Made by a program: the position numbers and the translations under genes | The notes under the pieces: generated by a model | Database searches by the model: none | The model's input: only the letters and a program-made list of their open reading frames with translations | Told to the model about the DNA's origin: nothing | In this document: positions 21,301 to 30,157 of the stretch, piece after piece | Layout: every line of letters begins with the position of its first letter | How positions within the stretch are numbered: position 1 is the first letter of the stretch | Source of the DNA: Helichrysum umbraculigerum | Lineage: Eukaryota; Streptophyta; Magnoliopsida; Asterales; Asteraceae | Length of the DNA stretch: 64,000 bases | Reading direction: 5' to 3' | Assembly (NCBI GenBank): GCA_949592205.1 | Contig: CATIUR010000005.1 | Location: 131,025,277-131,089,276, forward strand

Positions 21301-22809
21301 CAAAATACAAAATTTTGGATGCATGAGAACTGAGCAATTGAGTTCCTTCGTCACATGACTTACTGATAAGAGTTTGTGTGACAAGGAAGGAACATAAAGA
21401 CAATTAGAAAGTTTAATGTCTGGGGAAATTTTAATCGTTCCTCCAGTCTTTACATCCATTTTCCCTTTATTTGCTGCTTGAATATGTGTTTTGCGAGGTT
21501 TTGAAATTTTCGAAAAATCGGACAACTCGTTCGTCATTGTATCCGTTGCCCCACAATCAAATATCCAATGCCCATTGGATGACTCATTATTTTGGGTCAT
21601 ATGGGCCTCTCCAATTCTTGGCCCATCAATTTGTCTTGGCCTGTTTATATATTTAGACGTATAAGGAAAATAAACACTAAAAAGGAAATCATCCCTTTTC
21701 CCTTTTTTACCTGTTACCACTGAAAAGTGGTTTTCGTCCTTATCTACTCCGGCCGCCGCTACTCCACCAAACCCATCCGGCCGTCGATCACCACCGTTAT
21801 TATTGGGGGTAGAATTGGCGGTAGATGTTGGTTTTTTCTCCTTTTCGGATTTGACCGATTTGGTGCCCTTTTTGGTGCCATCGGTCCACCAATCCGGGTA
21901 ACCAACGATTCGAAAGCATTGCTCCTTAGTGTGTCTTGACATGCCGCATTCATCACACTTCAGATGTGATTTATCATCTTGGATTCCCTTTTTCTTGTTG
22001 TCGATCCGGCGAAACTCTTTTGATGCAAACCCACAACCGTTAATCTCTCCGGCGATTAACCCGGATGCGACACCTTGTGATTCATTGGTTGTTGCTCCTA
22101 GAATACTCTGGTGAGCAGCTTCCTTTCGAACAGTAGCATAAGCGGTTTCAACGGTTGAAAGAGGGTCGATCCGAAGGATTTCTCGTTTAACCGGTTCAAA
22201 CTTTTGATCTAATCCATTTAAAAATTGGAATAGTTTCTGTTCGGATCTAATCTTAGCATATACTTTAATGTCTTCCGGGCACTTCATGGGATTTGGATCT
22301 ATTCGATCTATTTCTCCCCATACGCCTTGAAGAGAAATCCATAAATCTTCAAGAGTTTTTTCATGTTGTTTGAGCTCGTTGGCTTTGACATGGAGATTAA
22401 ATGTCTGTAATTTGTCTTTGCCGCTACTGTACGTGGTTGCCAAAGCATCCCACAGTTCCTTTGATGTGGAATATTCTGTAAGATTTCCTGCTATATTGGG
22501 TTCGATGTTTTGGATGAGCCATGAAAACACAATCAGGTCTTCTTGCTCCCAACTCTCATACTTTTCTGTTGTTGCTTTATCTGATGGGTTTTCGGTTAAA
22601 TGGTTTAACAGTGTTTTTGATTTTCCGCCTATGGCTACTCGGATCATTCGAGTCCATAACGCGTAGTTTTGGCTGTTTAGTTTGAGATTGATTTGCAGGT
22701 TGTCGGAAAGTTTTGGTTGTGATTGGTTATTTACATTGTTTTGCAATAAAGTGGCTAGCTGTAATGCTAACTCGGAACTCAAGCCTGAGCCGTCGCCAGT
22801 TTCTGGCAT
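18304..22809 (-). CDS. Ty1/copia gag-pol polyprotein, 1501 aa, uninterrupted
   Basis: Starts MPETGDGSGLSSE. Domains in order: copia gag, CX2CX4HX4C knuckle (CDECGMSRHTKEQC, near residue 285), protease (FDCGATDTM, near 417), integrase, reverse transcriptase (IIYVDDMII) and RNase H (STSGYF...SSAEAEF). Integrase has the D, D, E residues in HSDVWGP, RSDNGGEY and GVAERKNR. Length and order fit a full copia polyprotein, and there are no frameshifts. The integrase zinc finger reads SCESWILAKSH where copia proteins normally have a second cysteine at the tryptophan (codon 21076-21078). The HHCC ligand set is therefore incomplete, which should weaken or abolish integration. RNase H has GDW where ADW is usual. 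The stop codon lies 12 nt inside the 3' LTR. Confidence 0.95.
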   Translation of the reverse strand: MPETGDGSGLSSELALQLATLLQNNVNNQSQPKLSDNLQINLKLNSQNYALWTRMIRVAIGGKSKTLLNHLTENPSDKATTEKYESWEQEDLIVFSWLIQNIEPNIAGNLTEYSTSKELWDALATTYSSGKDKLQTFNLHVKANELKQHEKTLEDLWISLQGVWGEIDRIDPNPMKCPEDIKVYAKIRSEQKLFQFLNGLDQKFEPVKREILRIDPLSTVETAYATVRKEAAHQSILGATTNESQGVASGLIAGEINGCGFASKEFRRIDNKKKGIQDDKSHLKCDECGMSRHTKEQCFRIVGYPDWWTDGTKKGTKSVKSEKEKKPTSTANSTPNNNGGDRRPDGFGGVAAAGVDKDENHFSVVTGKKGKRDDFLFSVYFPYTSKYINRPRQIDGPRIGEAHMTQNNESSNGHWIFDCGATDTMTNELSDFSKISKPRKTHIQAANKGKMDVKTGGTIKISPDIKLSNCLYVPSLSHKLLSVSHVTKELNCSVLMHPKFCILQDIRTGQIIGRGTEREGLYYDDEVSSSGNVMLAHGTREREAWLWHRRLGHPSVSYLHTLFPELFPLNKSISCESWILAKSHRQTYKPSNTRVQVPFSLIHSDVWGPAPVLGGQNFRYYVIFVDDCTRMTWIYFLKNKSEVYDRFTVFHAMIQTQFQQSIKVVRSDNGGEYVNSQMNLFFQSKGIVHQTTCPHTPEQNGVAERKNRLLLEMTRALIIESCVLKHFWPEALATATYLINRLPTKILYMKTPLKTLTEYHTPPSTLTLPPKVFGCTVFVHVPKSYHDKLDPCAEKCVFVGYGVTQKGYRCYNPKTHHLFTTMNCDFLETNYFYSQPTNGQGEEQYDTLSWLGYSSTESSPEIFPREQPVEQSTPEQSSQEPQISATENMSPNLISEVRDPSLNDTFETIPDSTNENVQESEEQINTEFPEKYVLPARSTRGIPAKRFSPEKFSRSSKYPMANTAKGHLSEEAKAFTAKLYSEEIPSNVEEALKIYKWKDAMKVEMDALEKNETWDKCILPQGKKPVGCRWIYTVKYRPNGEIERYKARLVAKGYTQTYGIDYSETFSPVAKLDTIRVLFSIAANQGWPLHRFDVKNAFLHGELKEEVYMDPPPGFSQNFKQGEVCKLKRSLYGLKQSPRAWFGRFTLAMKKYGYTQSNSDHTLFLSRKGGRITCLIIYVDDMIITGNDESEIKKLKEDLCTEFEMKDLGNLRYFLGIEVMRSQLGIFICQKKYILDFLAETGMIDFKPADTPMVVNQKLFMKSDAELADKTRYQRMVGKLIYLSHTRPDIAYAIGVVSQFMHQPQVEHMNAVLRILRYLKGTTGHGLLFKANNNLNIQIYIDGDWAGDKGNRRSTSGYFSIVGGNLVTWKSKKQKVVSLSSAEAEFREIVKGLAEALWLKKLVTELGFAPKESIRIMSDNETAIQISENPVQHDRTKHVEIDRHFIKEKLEDGVIKLPFVKSEDQLADILTKAVGTSIFNKCLNKLNFGDPTLQLEGECEK
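18316..18326 (-). other. Polypurine tract of the copia element
   Basis: Minus-strand TTGAGGGAGAG abuts the 3' LTR. It lies within the end of the polyprotein frame (residues LEGE), so coding and priming functions overlap. Confidence 0.85.
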
Positions 22810-22898
22810 GATGGCTTAGAAAAGCTTGATGGTTTTGGGTTTGTCGGAAGATTAATGGGTAGATGATGAGTCAATTGATGGCTTAGAAAGGCTTGATA

Positions 22899-22910
22899 GC
22901 TCTGATACCA
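22899..22910 (-). other. Primer binding site of the copia element
   Basis: TGGTATCAGAGC on the minus strand, immediately adjoining the 5' LTR edge at 22911. Confidence 0.95.
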
Positions 22911-23117
22911 TGTTAATACGTAAAGAAGGTTTATTTGTATTGATTTTTTTTTTTTTTGATAATCATTACAATTCTGAGATCATCTATTTATACATAGATT
23001 CACATTAACTAAATAAGGAAACAAAATAATTTCGTTTCTTCCTGTCCAAGCTGAGATCTTCTAATAAGGGAAATGATGATGTTTATTCTGATCCCGCGAT
23101 TTCTTCTATTTCTCACA
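22911..23117 (-). repeat. 5' LTR of the copia element (207 bp)
   Basis: Near-identical to the 3' LTR; the T run is longer. Followed by the CTTAA duplication. Confidence 0.93.
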
Positions 23118-23124
23118 CTTAACA

Positions 23125-23887
23125 GTAGCGGATTCAGGATTTTGAATTACCCGTAGCAATGGTATCTCAATTTTTCTGAACCGTAGCACAAACAAGAAAT
23201 GCAACTAAAAATGCTATTTTTCAATAGAAATTACACTGCGTATTGAGAATGGACCCGTAACAACTGCTACCCCTACCTTCTACATGGCTCCGCCCCTGCC
23301 TCTTAACCAGTTAAGTTATTATGGATTCGAAATATAGCCAGTGGTGTGCATCCCGCATCAACTAACTGATGTGTACCAAATCTCACATCTCATTAAATTA
23401 ATCCATCTGGTCATAGTGACATACTGACATGGTTTGTACATTTTGTAAAGAACATCTCACCTTAAACTTATCTTATATAATGTTACAAAGGCAAACCTAC
23501 AACTACCTAGCTCACACATTATCTACACAACCACGAATATTTACACAATGCCTCCCACGAGACTTGAATTTACAACCCCTAAGTTGAGGGACAACTCACA
23601 TACCGCTAGACCAAATGCCCTTTGTTAATATAGGGAGAATATATATAATGAGATTTGATCTTCTAATCTAATACTCGTAACTAAAGAGTCACTTATATAT
23701 TTTCAGGTCATTCACACTTTGTGTCCATCGTCTATCGTTGTCTAATAATGATATTATAAGGGTAACTGCGAAGAAACTAATAGTTAAAGACAAAAAAAAT
23801 GTACGTATATATGAAACAATATTTGATATTCTATTTTTTGTAGTAGGATAAAAGAAACTTAGTTTGCAATCAATAGATCAAAATAAT
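23125..23887. other. Intergenic stretch between copia and Helitron
   Basis: AT-rich and without a credible reading frame. The only recognisable item is a tRNA-related SINE-like segment near 23430-23621. Confidence 0.5.
23430..23621 (-). repeat. Possible tRNA-derived SINE
   Basis: On the minus strand, from 23621, it reads GGGCATTTGGTCTAGCGGTA, which resembles a pol III A box. A B-box-like AAATTCAAGTCTC lies about 50 nt further. The body then runs toward 23430. The boxes are diverged and I see no target duplication, so this is tentative. Confidence 0.4.
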
Positions 23888-25121
23888 CTTTCCTACATAA
23901 TATAAGGTGGATTATGTTGATGTCATTCAGCTGACATGGCGAATTCTTAGACAAAAACTTTGCTGACATGGCGCTATAATAGTCAAGGTTTTTTCTCCTA
24001 ATTTTGAATTTTTAAATAATATTAACCAGGCTAATTAGGAGCTGTTATATTGCTTTGATAGACGATATTATTGCGAATTCCAAAATAATCCTTTCAATTC
24101 CATTGCACGCTTCTTATGGTTGATGAACTGCAGCCCATTAATATTTCCTTGAAAAAGGCTTTGGGCCACTAAATTTCTTGGAAATACTAAATTTGTTGGG
24201 CACACTGATCTTTCTACTGCTATGCACGCCTCCATTTTTCATTGGTATCTTTACAATCGAAAATTCAAATCTATTATGTCCATTCAAACTCTACCTGATT
24301 TTTTCATTCATCTACTAAAAGTATTCCTTTCACCATCTTCTCCATCACTATCATTCTCTGAACCGATTCATGCGCGCATCTTTCTTTGCGCCACCGCCCA
24401 TCATTAAAAACTACTGTAAAATTCATCCATATTGTTATTGGTCCCTTATTTCTTCTTCTGCTACTCTCTCTTCCTCATTTTGATGCCACCTTTGAAGGTT
24501 TGATAATAGTTTTTCTTTCCTGATCTTTCTATTACGATTTTAATTTATTATTGGTATCAATGTAATATTTATTTGTACTAATAATATATGGTGTGTTTGG
24601 ATCGATGATGATGATGATGTTGAATCATTAGAAGCATCAAGAAGACAGTGATACTTACCATTCGAGATGATTATACAATTATTCAGTTATTCAATTTAGG
24701 GCTTCCATTTTCTTCCTAATTTTCTTTTTAATTCTATGTAGTGGCTCTACTAATCTTTTTTTTTTATTATTATTATCTTTCTTTATGTATTATGTATATC
24801 TGCATTTGTGTAATTGCTTTATGTTGTAGAGACAGGAAGAGAAGGTTGCATTTTAGTCTTCGTTTGATTCAAGGGTTGATTTAACTAATTATTTTGATTT
24901 TGATCTTCATTTTCGTTTTGCCTGCAGATAATTTGAGAGGTTCCTTGGACTTCGTTTCTGGAAAATTGCCATTTCGACATGTTAGTCTACTACCCTATAT
25001 ACCCATTTGGTGAACCTGGTCTCAATATCGACTTACACTTTCTTTTTCTGATTTGTTGGTTCTGACTTAAGTTTTTCACCTTTTCTTGCTATGTTTTCAT
25101 CTCTTATCCAAACATATCCAG

Positions 25122-26197
25122 TGGGCGGGCTCACACTGATTACGGTAAGTCGGTAAGTTTCTCAAATTTCGAATAAAGATCTCCTAGATTATACTGTTGA
25201 TCAAGTAATAATTATTTGGACATCGCAGGTCTATTGACATTGGTTAATCAGGATGATGACAAAACTGCCCTTCAGGTACCTGTTTGTTATATTGTGAAGT
25301 TCATTCACAAGCTCTCTCGATGAATCTATTTGAAAAAAGTTGATACACTCATATGATCCCTCAGTGTGTCTTTAATTAGTGATATAGTATTGTCCTATTA
25401 GTACTGAGCAAAATGTTAAAAGTTCTCCAGACATGGTCCACTCTTTTACAATTTTACTAAATTCTGGGCATAGTGGATCTTAATTGATGCTCAAGATTGT
25501 ATTTTGATTGTTCTATTATGGTTTTAAATTCTTACATAACTGCATATGTGAAGGTGAAAAACCTTTCAGGCGAATGGATATCAGCAGTTCCCATTATTAG
25601 AACATTTGTTTGCAATATCGGCGATATGTTAAAGGTATATAGCAAAGGTGGATATCTTGACCCATTTACATATAATATGATGGATTCGGGTTGTGTTAAT
25701 CTCGAATAGGTTAAGTACCTCTTTTTAGGTAAGAAGGGAATGGTTGAATAAACAGATTTCGTCTCCTAATGTCTATGATTTTTCTTTCTTTCTAAAAATG
25801 GATAAAAAGTGTGTGGGTCAACTCATCCAACCCCTTTTTGAAATGTACTAACAAATATTCCATTGCAACCCATTAGCCAACCCACCCATCTTCCCACCTC
25901 TGTACAGCTGCTTAATTACCCTGCTTAATTCTCTGAACTTCACTGCATACAATCCCCTAACAATAATTAATTGCAGATTCTAACAAATGGTCTTTATGAA
26001 TCAACATTGCATCGGGTAATTAACAACTCACCTAAATACAGAGTCCATGTGGCTTACTTCTACGAGGTATTCAAATAATATTCTTCCTTAAAAACTATAG
26101 TTGCTTATCTCTGTACTGTAAGCAAACAAACTTCAATTCTGCAATTAGTCCCTTGGATATGTGCATAAAGAAGAGTGGTGGAAACAAGAAGTTTTAA
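25122..26197 (+). pseudogene. 2-oxoglutarate/Fe(II) dioxygenase, C-terminal half, 5'-truncated, splice sites intact
   Basis: Five exons in one consistent frame: 25122-25144, 25229-25275, 25554-25634, 25977-26066 and 26123-26197, all with GT-AG introns. They encode GRAHTDYG (first His and Asp of the iron-binding HxD), LLTLVNQDDDKTALQ, GEWISAVPI...CNIGDMLK, and NGLYESTLHRVINN (distal His). The last exon encodes NFNSAISPLDMC and stops at TAA after GGNKKF, somewhat before the end usual for this group (AT3G50210-like, from memory). The N-terminal exons are missing or unrecognisable; a decayed piece may lie near 24930-24985. The family oxidises small molecules with 2-oxoglutarate and O2; the substrate is unknown. 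It lies inside the candidate Helitron, so a captured fragment is the likeliest explanation. A decayed resident gene is the alternative. Confidence 0.8.
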
Positions 26198-27711
26198 ACT
26201 ATTATTTTTTTATGTGATTATATTGATGTGCATATTTGCAATTTATCTACTTGATTTTAGTATTTTTGCTTGGGAAATATGTTACTATCATGTTATGGTA
26301 ATTGAGGTCTGCCTTTCTTATGCCTACACCGATGAAGTGACTATATATGTCATTCAATCTCAAGTGGTTGGCTTGCGGAAAGTTGCTTACCTTGACAACT
26401 TGAGCAACGGGTCCAGATAACATGCTGCAATAAGCTCTGAATAAGAGGTAATTCTGTTAATCCTTACTTTTGAGCTTCTCTAAATTTGTTGACAATCTCA
26501 AGGTTGGGCTAATGTAGCATCATTTGTCTACCCATTTTGACAGCATATATCATATATCATAACGCTTTACGCTTTTTGTTAGCAAATTATAAAACTGACT
26601 TGGATTGGTTCAATGGATAGGTGTTTGCCAAAGTCCTTTGTAGGTCATCCACATGTTGTCGGATTTCAAGTCTTTATGGATCATCGCACTGGATGTTAAA
26701 TGTTTGAACTCAATGAATGTGTTGTATTCATTGTCGAAAGTCCCTAGCCAGTAGACTTATTTGATCGGTTAAGGTTTAATCATGTTTCATAGGAACAATT
26801 AGCTGAGTTGATGTACATGTCTACTTTGTAATATGCTTTAAAATTATGAAGATGCTTTCCTTGATCCTATTTACGGGTAGGCTCTATAAACTACCGTTAG
26901 TTCTGTTTAAAATTATTAATGCCATGTTATATACTTAGCCAATGGTATGCTTATTTTTCTCAATAGAAATACATATTGATTTGCATGAGAGAAACTTAAC
27001 TCAACTGTTATGTATATACTATTAGCCTATTGATATTTATCGGCTTAATCAGATTGTTAGTTTATTATATTTGGCCATCGCATACTTATTGTAACTATAT
27101 ATATTACTTATTACTTATCTTTAGTTGCTTTTGAATAATGATAATCATCATAAGTTATATATACATGTAATTGTATACACGTAAAATTTGTGATAAGTGG
27201 AATACTGAATACAATATTCGCATTTATATTTTCAAAATTTGAGTACAGATATGTCCAAGATGGTGTTTCATTGATGCAAAGGTTTGGTATCAAAATAATG
27301 TTATTTTGAGTGATTGTTATTTCCATAGTCATAGAATGGGTGACGTACTGTTTTAAAAAAGATATTTAATTTCTTAAAGAAATGGAAATAGGGAGCACTA
27401 ACTGTGGTTTTACTTTTGTATTATACATACATAAAATACGGTCCAGGAATCATGACTAACATTTGTGATCGTGTCAGTACATATCGCCTCCTTTTCTACT
27501 CATTTTTGCTCAAACTTACAATATAACTATTCTTATAACACATTAATTAGAGGGTCAATATACACATACGTATAAATCATTACTAAAATGAAAAAAAAAA
27601 AATAACAAAAAAACATTTGTGTACAATTTACATTACCATGTACTATATTTCCACACATTTCTACATTCGTTGGTCTAACATTATTTTTATATCCTAATTT
27701 TTCTAAACAAA

Positions 27712-27740
27712 ACCCGTGTAGTCACGGGTCATTGTACTAG
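27712..27740 (+). other. Helitron 3' terminal hairpin and CTAG
   Basis: Stem ACCCGTG/CACGGGT with loop TAGT, then a short spacer and CTAG before T: the standard rolling-circle termination signature. Confidence 0.8.
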
Positions 27741-28066
27741 TTTAGGCAATTAATTAGTGGGACTGATAAAGTAAACAACTTGTGGACATCAAGGGAGAGA
27801 CATGCTTAGCATTATTTCTATTACATATGATACAATTTTCGTTAGATAACATGTCATCCTTGAATAATAATTTGGATCAAGGTTGTCAAGATCGCGATCA
27901 TGATCATAGGATCGCACGATCTTACGATCCTACCAAGTGAAAACGTGCAGGATCAGAATAGGATCGCTCAGAAGGTAAGATCGTAGTAGGATCATAGGAT
28001 AGCACGTAAGATCGTAGGAACGGTCAACGATCCAATCCTACAAATGGGCTAACTTTTTTTTTACAT

Positions 28067-28455
28067 TTGTGTTTGGTAAACTAGCTTATTGAAGCTTATG
28101 AGAGCTTTAGCTTATTTTTTCAGTAAGCTTAAGCTTCTAGCATTGTTTGGTACACAAAAATTTAAGAGCTTATTGAAAAAATAAACTCTGGAAAAAAAAG
28201 CTACTAGAAGTAGCTTATAAAAATAAGCTCATAGCTTATTCAATGAGAAATTACGTAAATGCCCCTTATATACTTATTTATCAATTAATTTCTTGCCCAT
28301 TTATGTAAATTCATATATTTAAGCTCTAGCTACTTTTGTCAAACACTTATAAGAAAATAATCTTCAGCTTCCAGCTTAACATATAAGCTCTAGCTACCAG
28401 CTCCAACTATAAGCTTCAGCTCCAGTTACAAGCTAGTTTTGCCAAACACACCCTT
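28067..28455. repeat. MITE with GTGTTTGGYAAACTAGCTT termini
   Basis: The left end GTGTTTGGTAAACTAGCTT is mirrored by the right end AAGCTAGTTTTGCCAAACAC. The interior is rich in AGCTTA/TAAGCT and largely self-complementary. No coding potential. The TGTTTGGCAAA termini are common among plant MITEs; superfamily not assigned. Confidence 0.6.
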
Positions 28456-29888
28456 AGGCTATATATTTAATAGTTATTTTTTGAAACTACACAATTAGAC
28501 CTTTTTTTACAATTGGTATTTAATGATTTTTAATAATAATTTTATTGCAACTAGACAATTTTTTTGGAATATACAGAAATATTAAGGTGGACAATAAAAA
28601 TGAAACGGAAGGTGTACATTATTACAAGTTCCGATTGATATATTAAATTAGCAGTTTTGATTTGTAGCCTCGTATGCTCTTAAACTTTGTATGACTATGT
28701 CGCACCCCCAAAACGCGTGGCAGCGGAAGTATGAGGAGTCACGGGGGCGCCGACCAAATCAAATATCACAACACAAAGATTAAAGCAAATGACCTCTATA
28801 TGAGACGTTTGAAAATATTACATTACCATAATTCAAATGTTTACAAAATATCTGGAGTTCGCATCAACCGTTAAGAGATTTCTAGTACATTACTGAATAT
28901 ACAAAATATAGCTAAATGCAATCTAATCTCTTGATGTTTGAAAACCATGCGACTCAAGCTAAGCTTTCCATAAGCTTCCTACTGCGGCGGGTGAGAAATA
29001 CATACTAAAAGGTCAACATAAAGTTGGTGAGTTCATAGGTTTGTAAACAATCGTTTAGTTATGATCCACAAGATTTCAAGTTGTATCATTCAAAAATGAC
29101 AGTTAAAAGTATCGTTAGCCAACGATAAGTAAAAGTATTGCTTAATGCAATATAAGTATACTATTTGCAATGAGTCTCATAGTCGAGCTTAACGTTGTTT
29201 GCCTCCGGTAAGTGTACTAATCCGATACACTTCTAAATCACAAATAATATTGCATCCGTGGGTTGACTAGCGCGACTAGTCCGAATGGGGATTGTCAATC
29301 CCCGATAGTACTATCCAATAATATTCACGCATATATTAACGAACTATGATGGGTAGAGGGCTTTAATGGATTATTCAGGCCTCATGCAATCCGTACGAAA
29401 AGTTATTTACAGTTACTTGTGATCATATAAGCAGTTGTATAAAACAGTTGTATGTATTCTCACCCCAGTTGAAAAATAGTAAAAAGGGGCTATGAAACTC
29501 ACCAGAGTTAAGCAGGTAGCAAGCAATAATCAAATAGCAAGCAAAGTCCAAAGCGCAACCTTCTAACGTCCTAAACGTATAAGGTTGTGTAAGTAGATAT
29601 CTTATAAGACCATCTATAGCGATTGTATAAGTGGGGGTCAATGTCCACTTAAGCCAATCGTGTAGGTGGAGGGTTAATGTCCACCTAGAGCTAGTTCATT
29701 AACTAGTATGTCCAAATAAGTTGTTCAAGTTCGTTTATCAAAAACGTGTACGACCCGTTGGTGAAAGTTTGTAATAATAATCTTAAACCATTATTATTAT
29801 GTGTTGTTTCATTGTATACTATCCAAGTATATGTTTCGTGTGTTGCAAATAGATTATTTTAGTTTGTATAAGCCTTAAACCGTAGGTC

Positions 29889-29998
29889 AAAGTTGGTCAA
29901 CTTGTCAAACCTGGTCAAACTGGTCAAACCTGGTCAAACTAGTCAAACTGGTCAAACCTGATCAAACTGGTCAAACCTGATCAAGGTTGGTCAAACTA
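29889..29998. repeat. Short tandem repeat of CTGGTCAAAC
   Basis: About ten imperfect copies of a 9-11 bp GGTCAAAC(T/C)-type unit, directly before the 20-bp array. Lies in the first predicted intron of the solo LTR. Confidence 0.85.
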
Positions 29999-30000
29999 TG

Positions 30001-30157
30001 AGTCACTTCTCAATTTATAGAGTCACTTCTCAATTTATAGAGTCACTTCTTAATTTATAGAGTCACTTCTCAATTTATAGAGTCACTTCTAATTTATAGA
30101 GTCACTTCTTAATTTATAGAGTCACTTCCAATTTATAGAGTCACTTCTTAATTTATA
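30001..30157. repeat. Tandem array of eight 20-bp units AGTCACTTCTCAATTTATAG
   Basis: Units are 19-20 bp with C/T or deletion variation at one position. The GTCACTT core and the TTTATAG tail also appear in the array at 35567-35915 of the other solo LTR, so the arrays look distantly related. Confidence 0.93.

Larger units (their letters stand above)
18115..23117 (-). mobile_element. Complete Ty1/copia retrotransposon (5003 bp) with uninterrupted polyprotein
   Basis: LTRs are 18115-18315 (3') and 22911-23117 (5'), with a perfect 5-bp duplication CTTAA at 18110-18114 and 23118-23122. A primer site, a polypurine tract and one 1501-codon frame are present. The LTRs differ by two visible substitutions plus T-run/G length variation, so the insertion is fairly recent. 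It is the youngest-looking element in the window. A changed zinc-finger residue in integrase (see the coding feature) may disable it. Confidence 0.95.
23888..27740 (+). mobile_element. Probable non-autonomous Helitron carrying a dioxygenase gene fragment
   Basis: The 3' terminus is clear: a 7-bp hairpin ACCCGTG-TAGT-CACGGGT (27712-27729), 7 nt of spacer, then CTAG (27737-27740) followed by T. The 5' terminus is proposed at A|TCTTTCCTACATAATAT (TC at 23888-23889), which has the usual Helitron start and a TGACATGGC-rich start region. There are no terminal inverted repeats and no target duplication, as expected for Helitrons, which insert between A and T. No Rep/helicase is encoded, so it would depend on another element. 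It spans the gene fragment at 25122-26197 with introns retained, consistent with capture at DNA level. The left end is less certain than the right. Confidence 0.6.

Noticed and set aside
25497..25709. 70-codon frame as an independent small gene
   Set aside because: It is dioxygenase exon 3 read into both flanking introns; the donor at 25635 and acceptor at 25553 fit the family.
30001..30157. CRISPR-like or satellite array
   Set aside because: Direct 20-bp tandem repeat without spacers, and only eight units inside an LTR.
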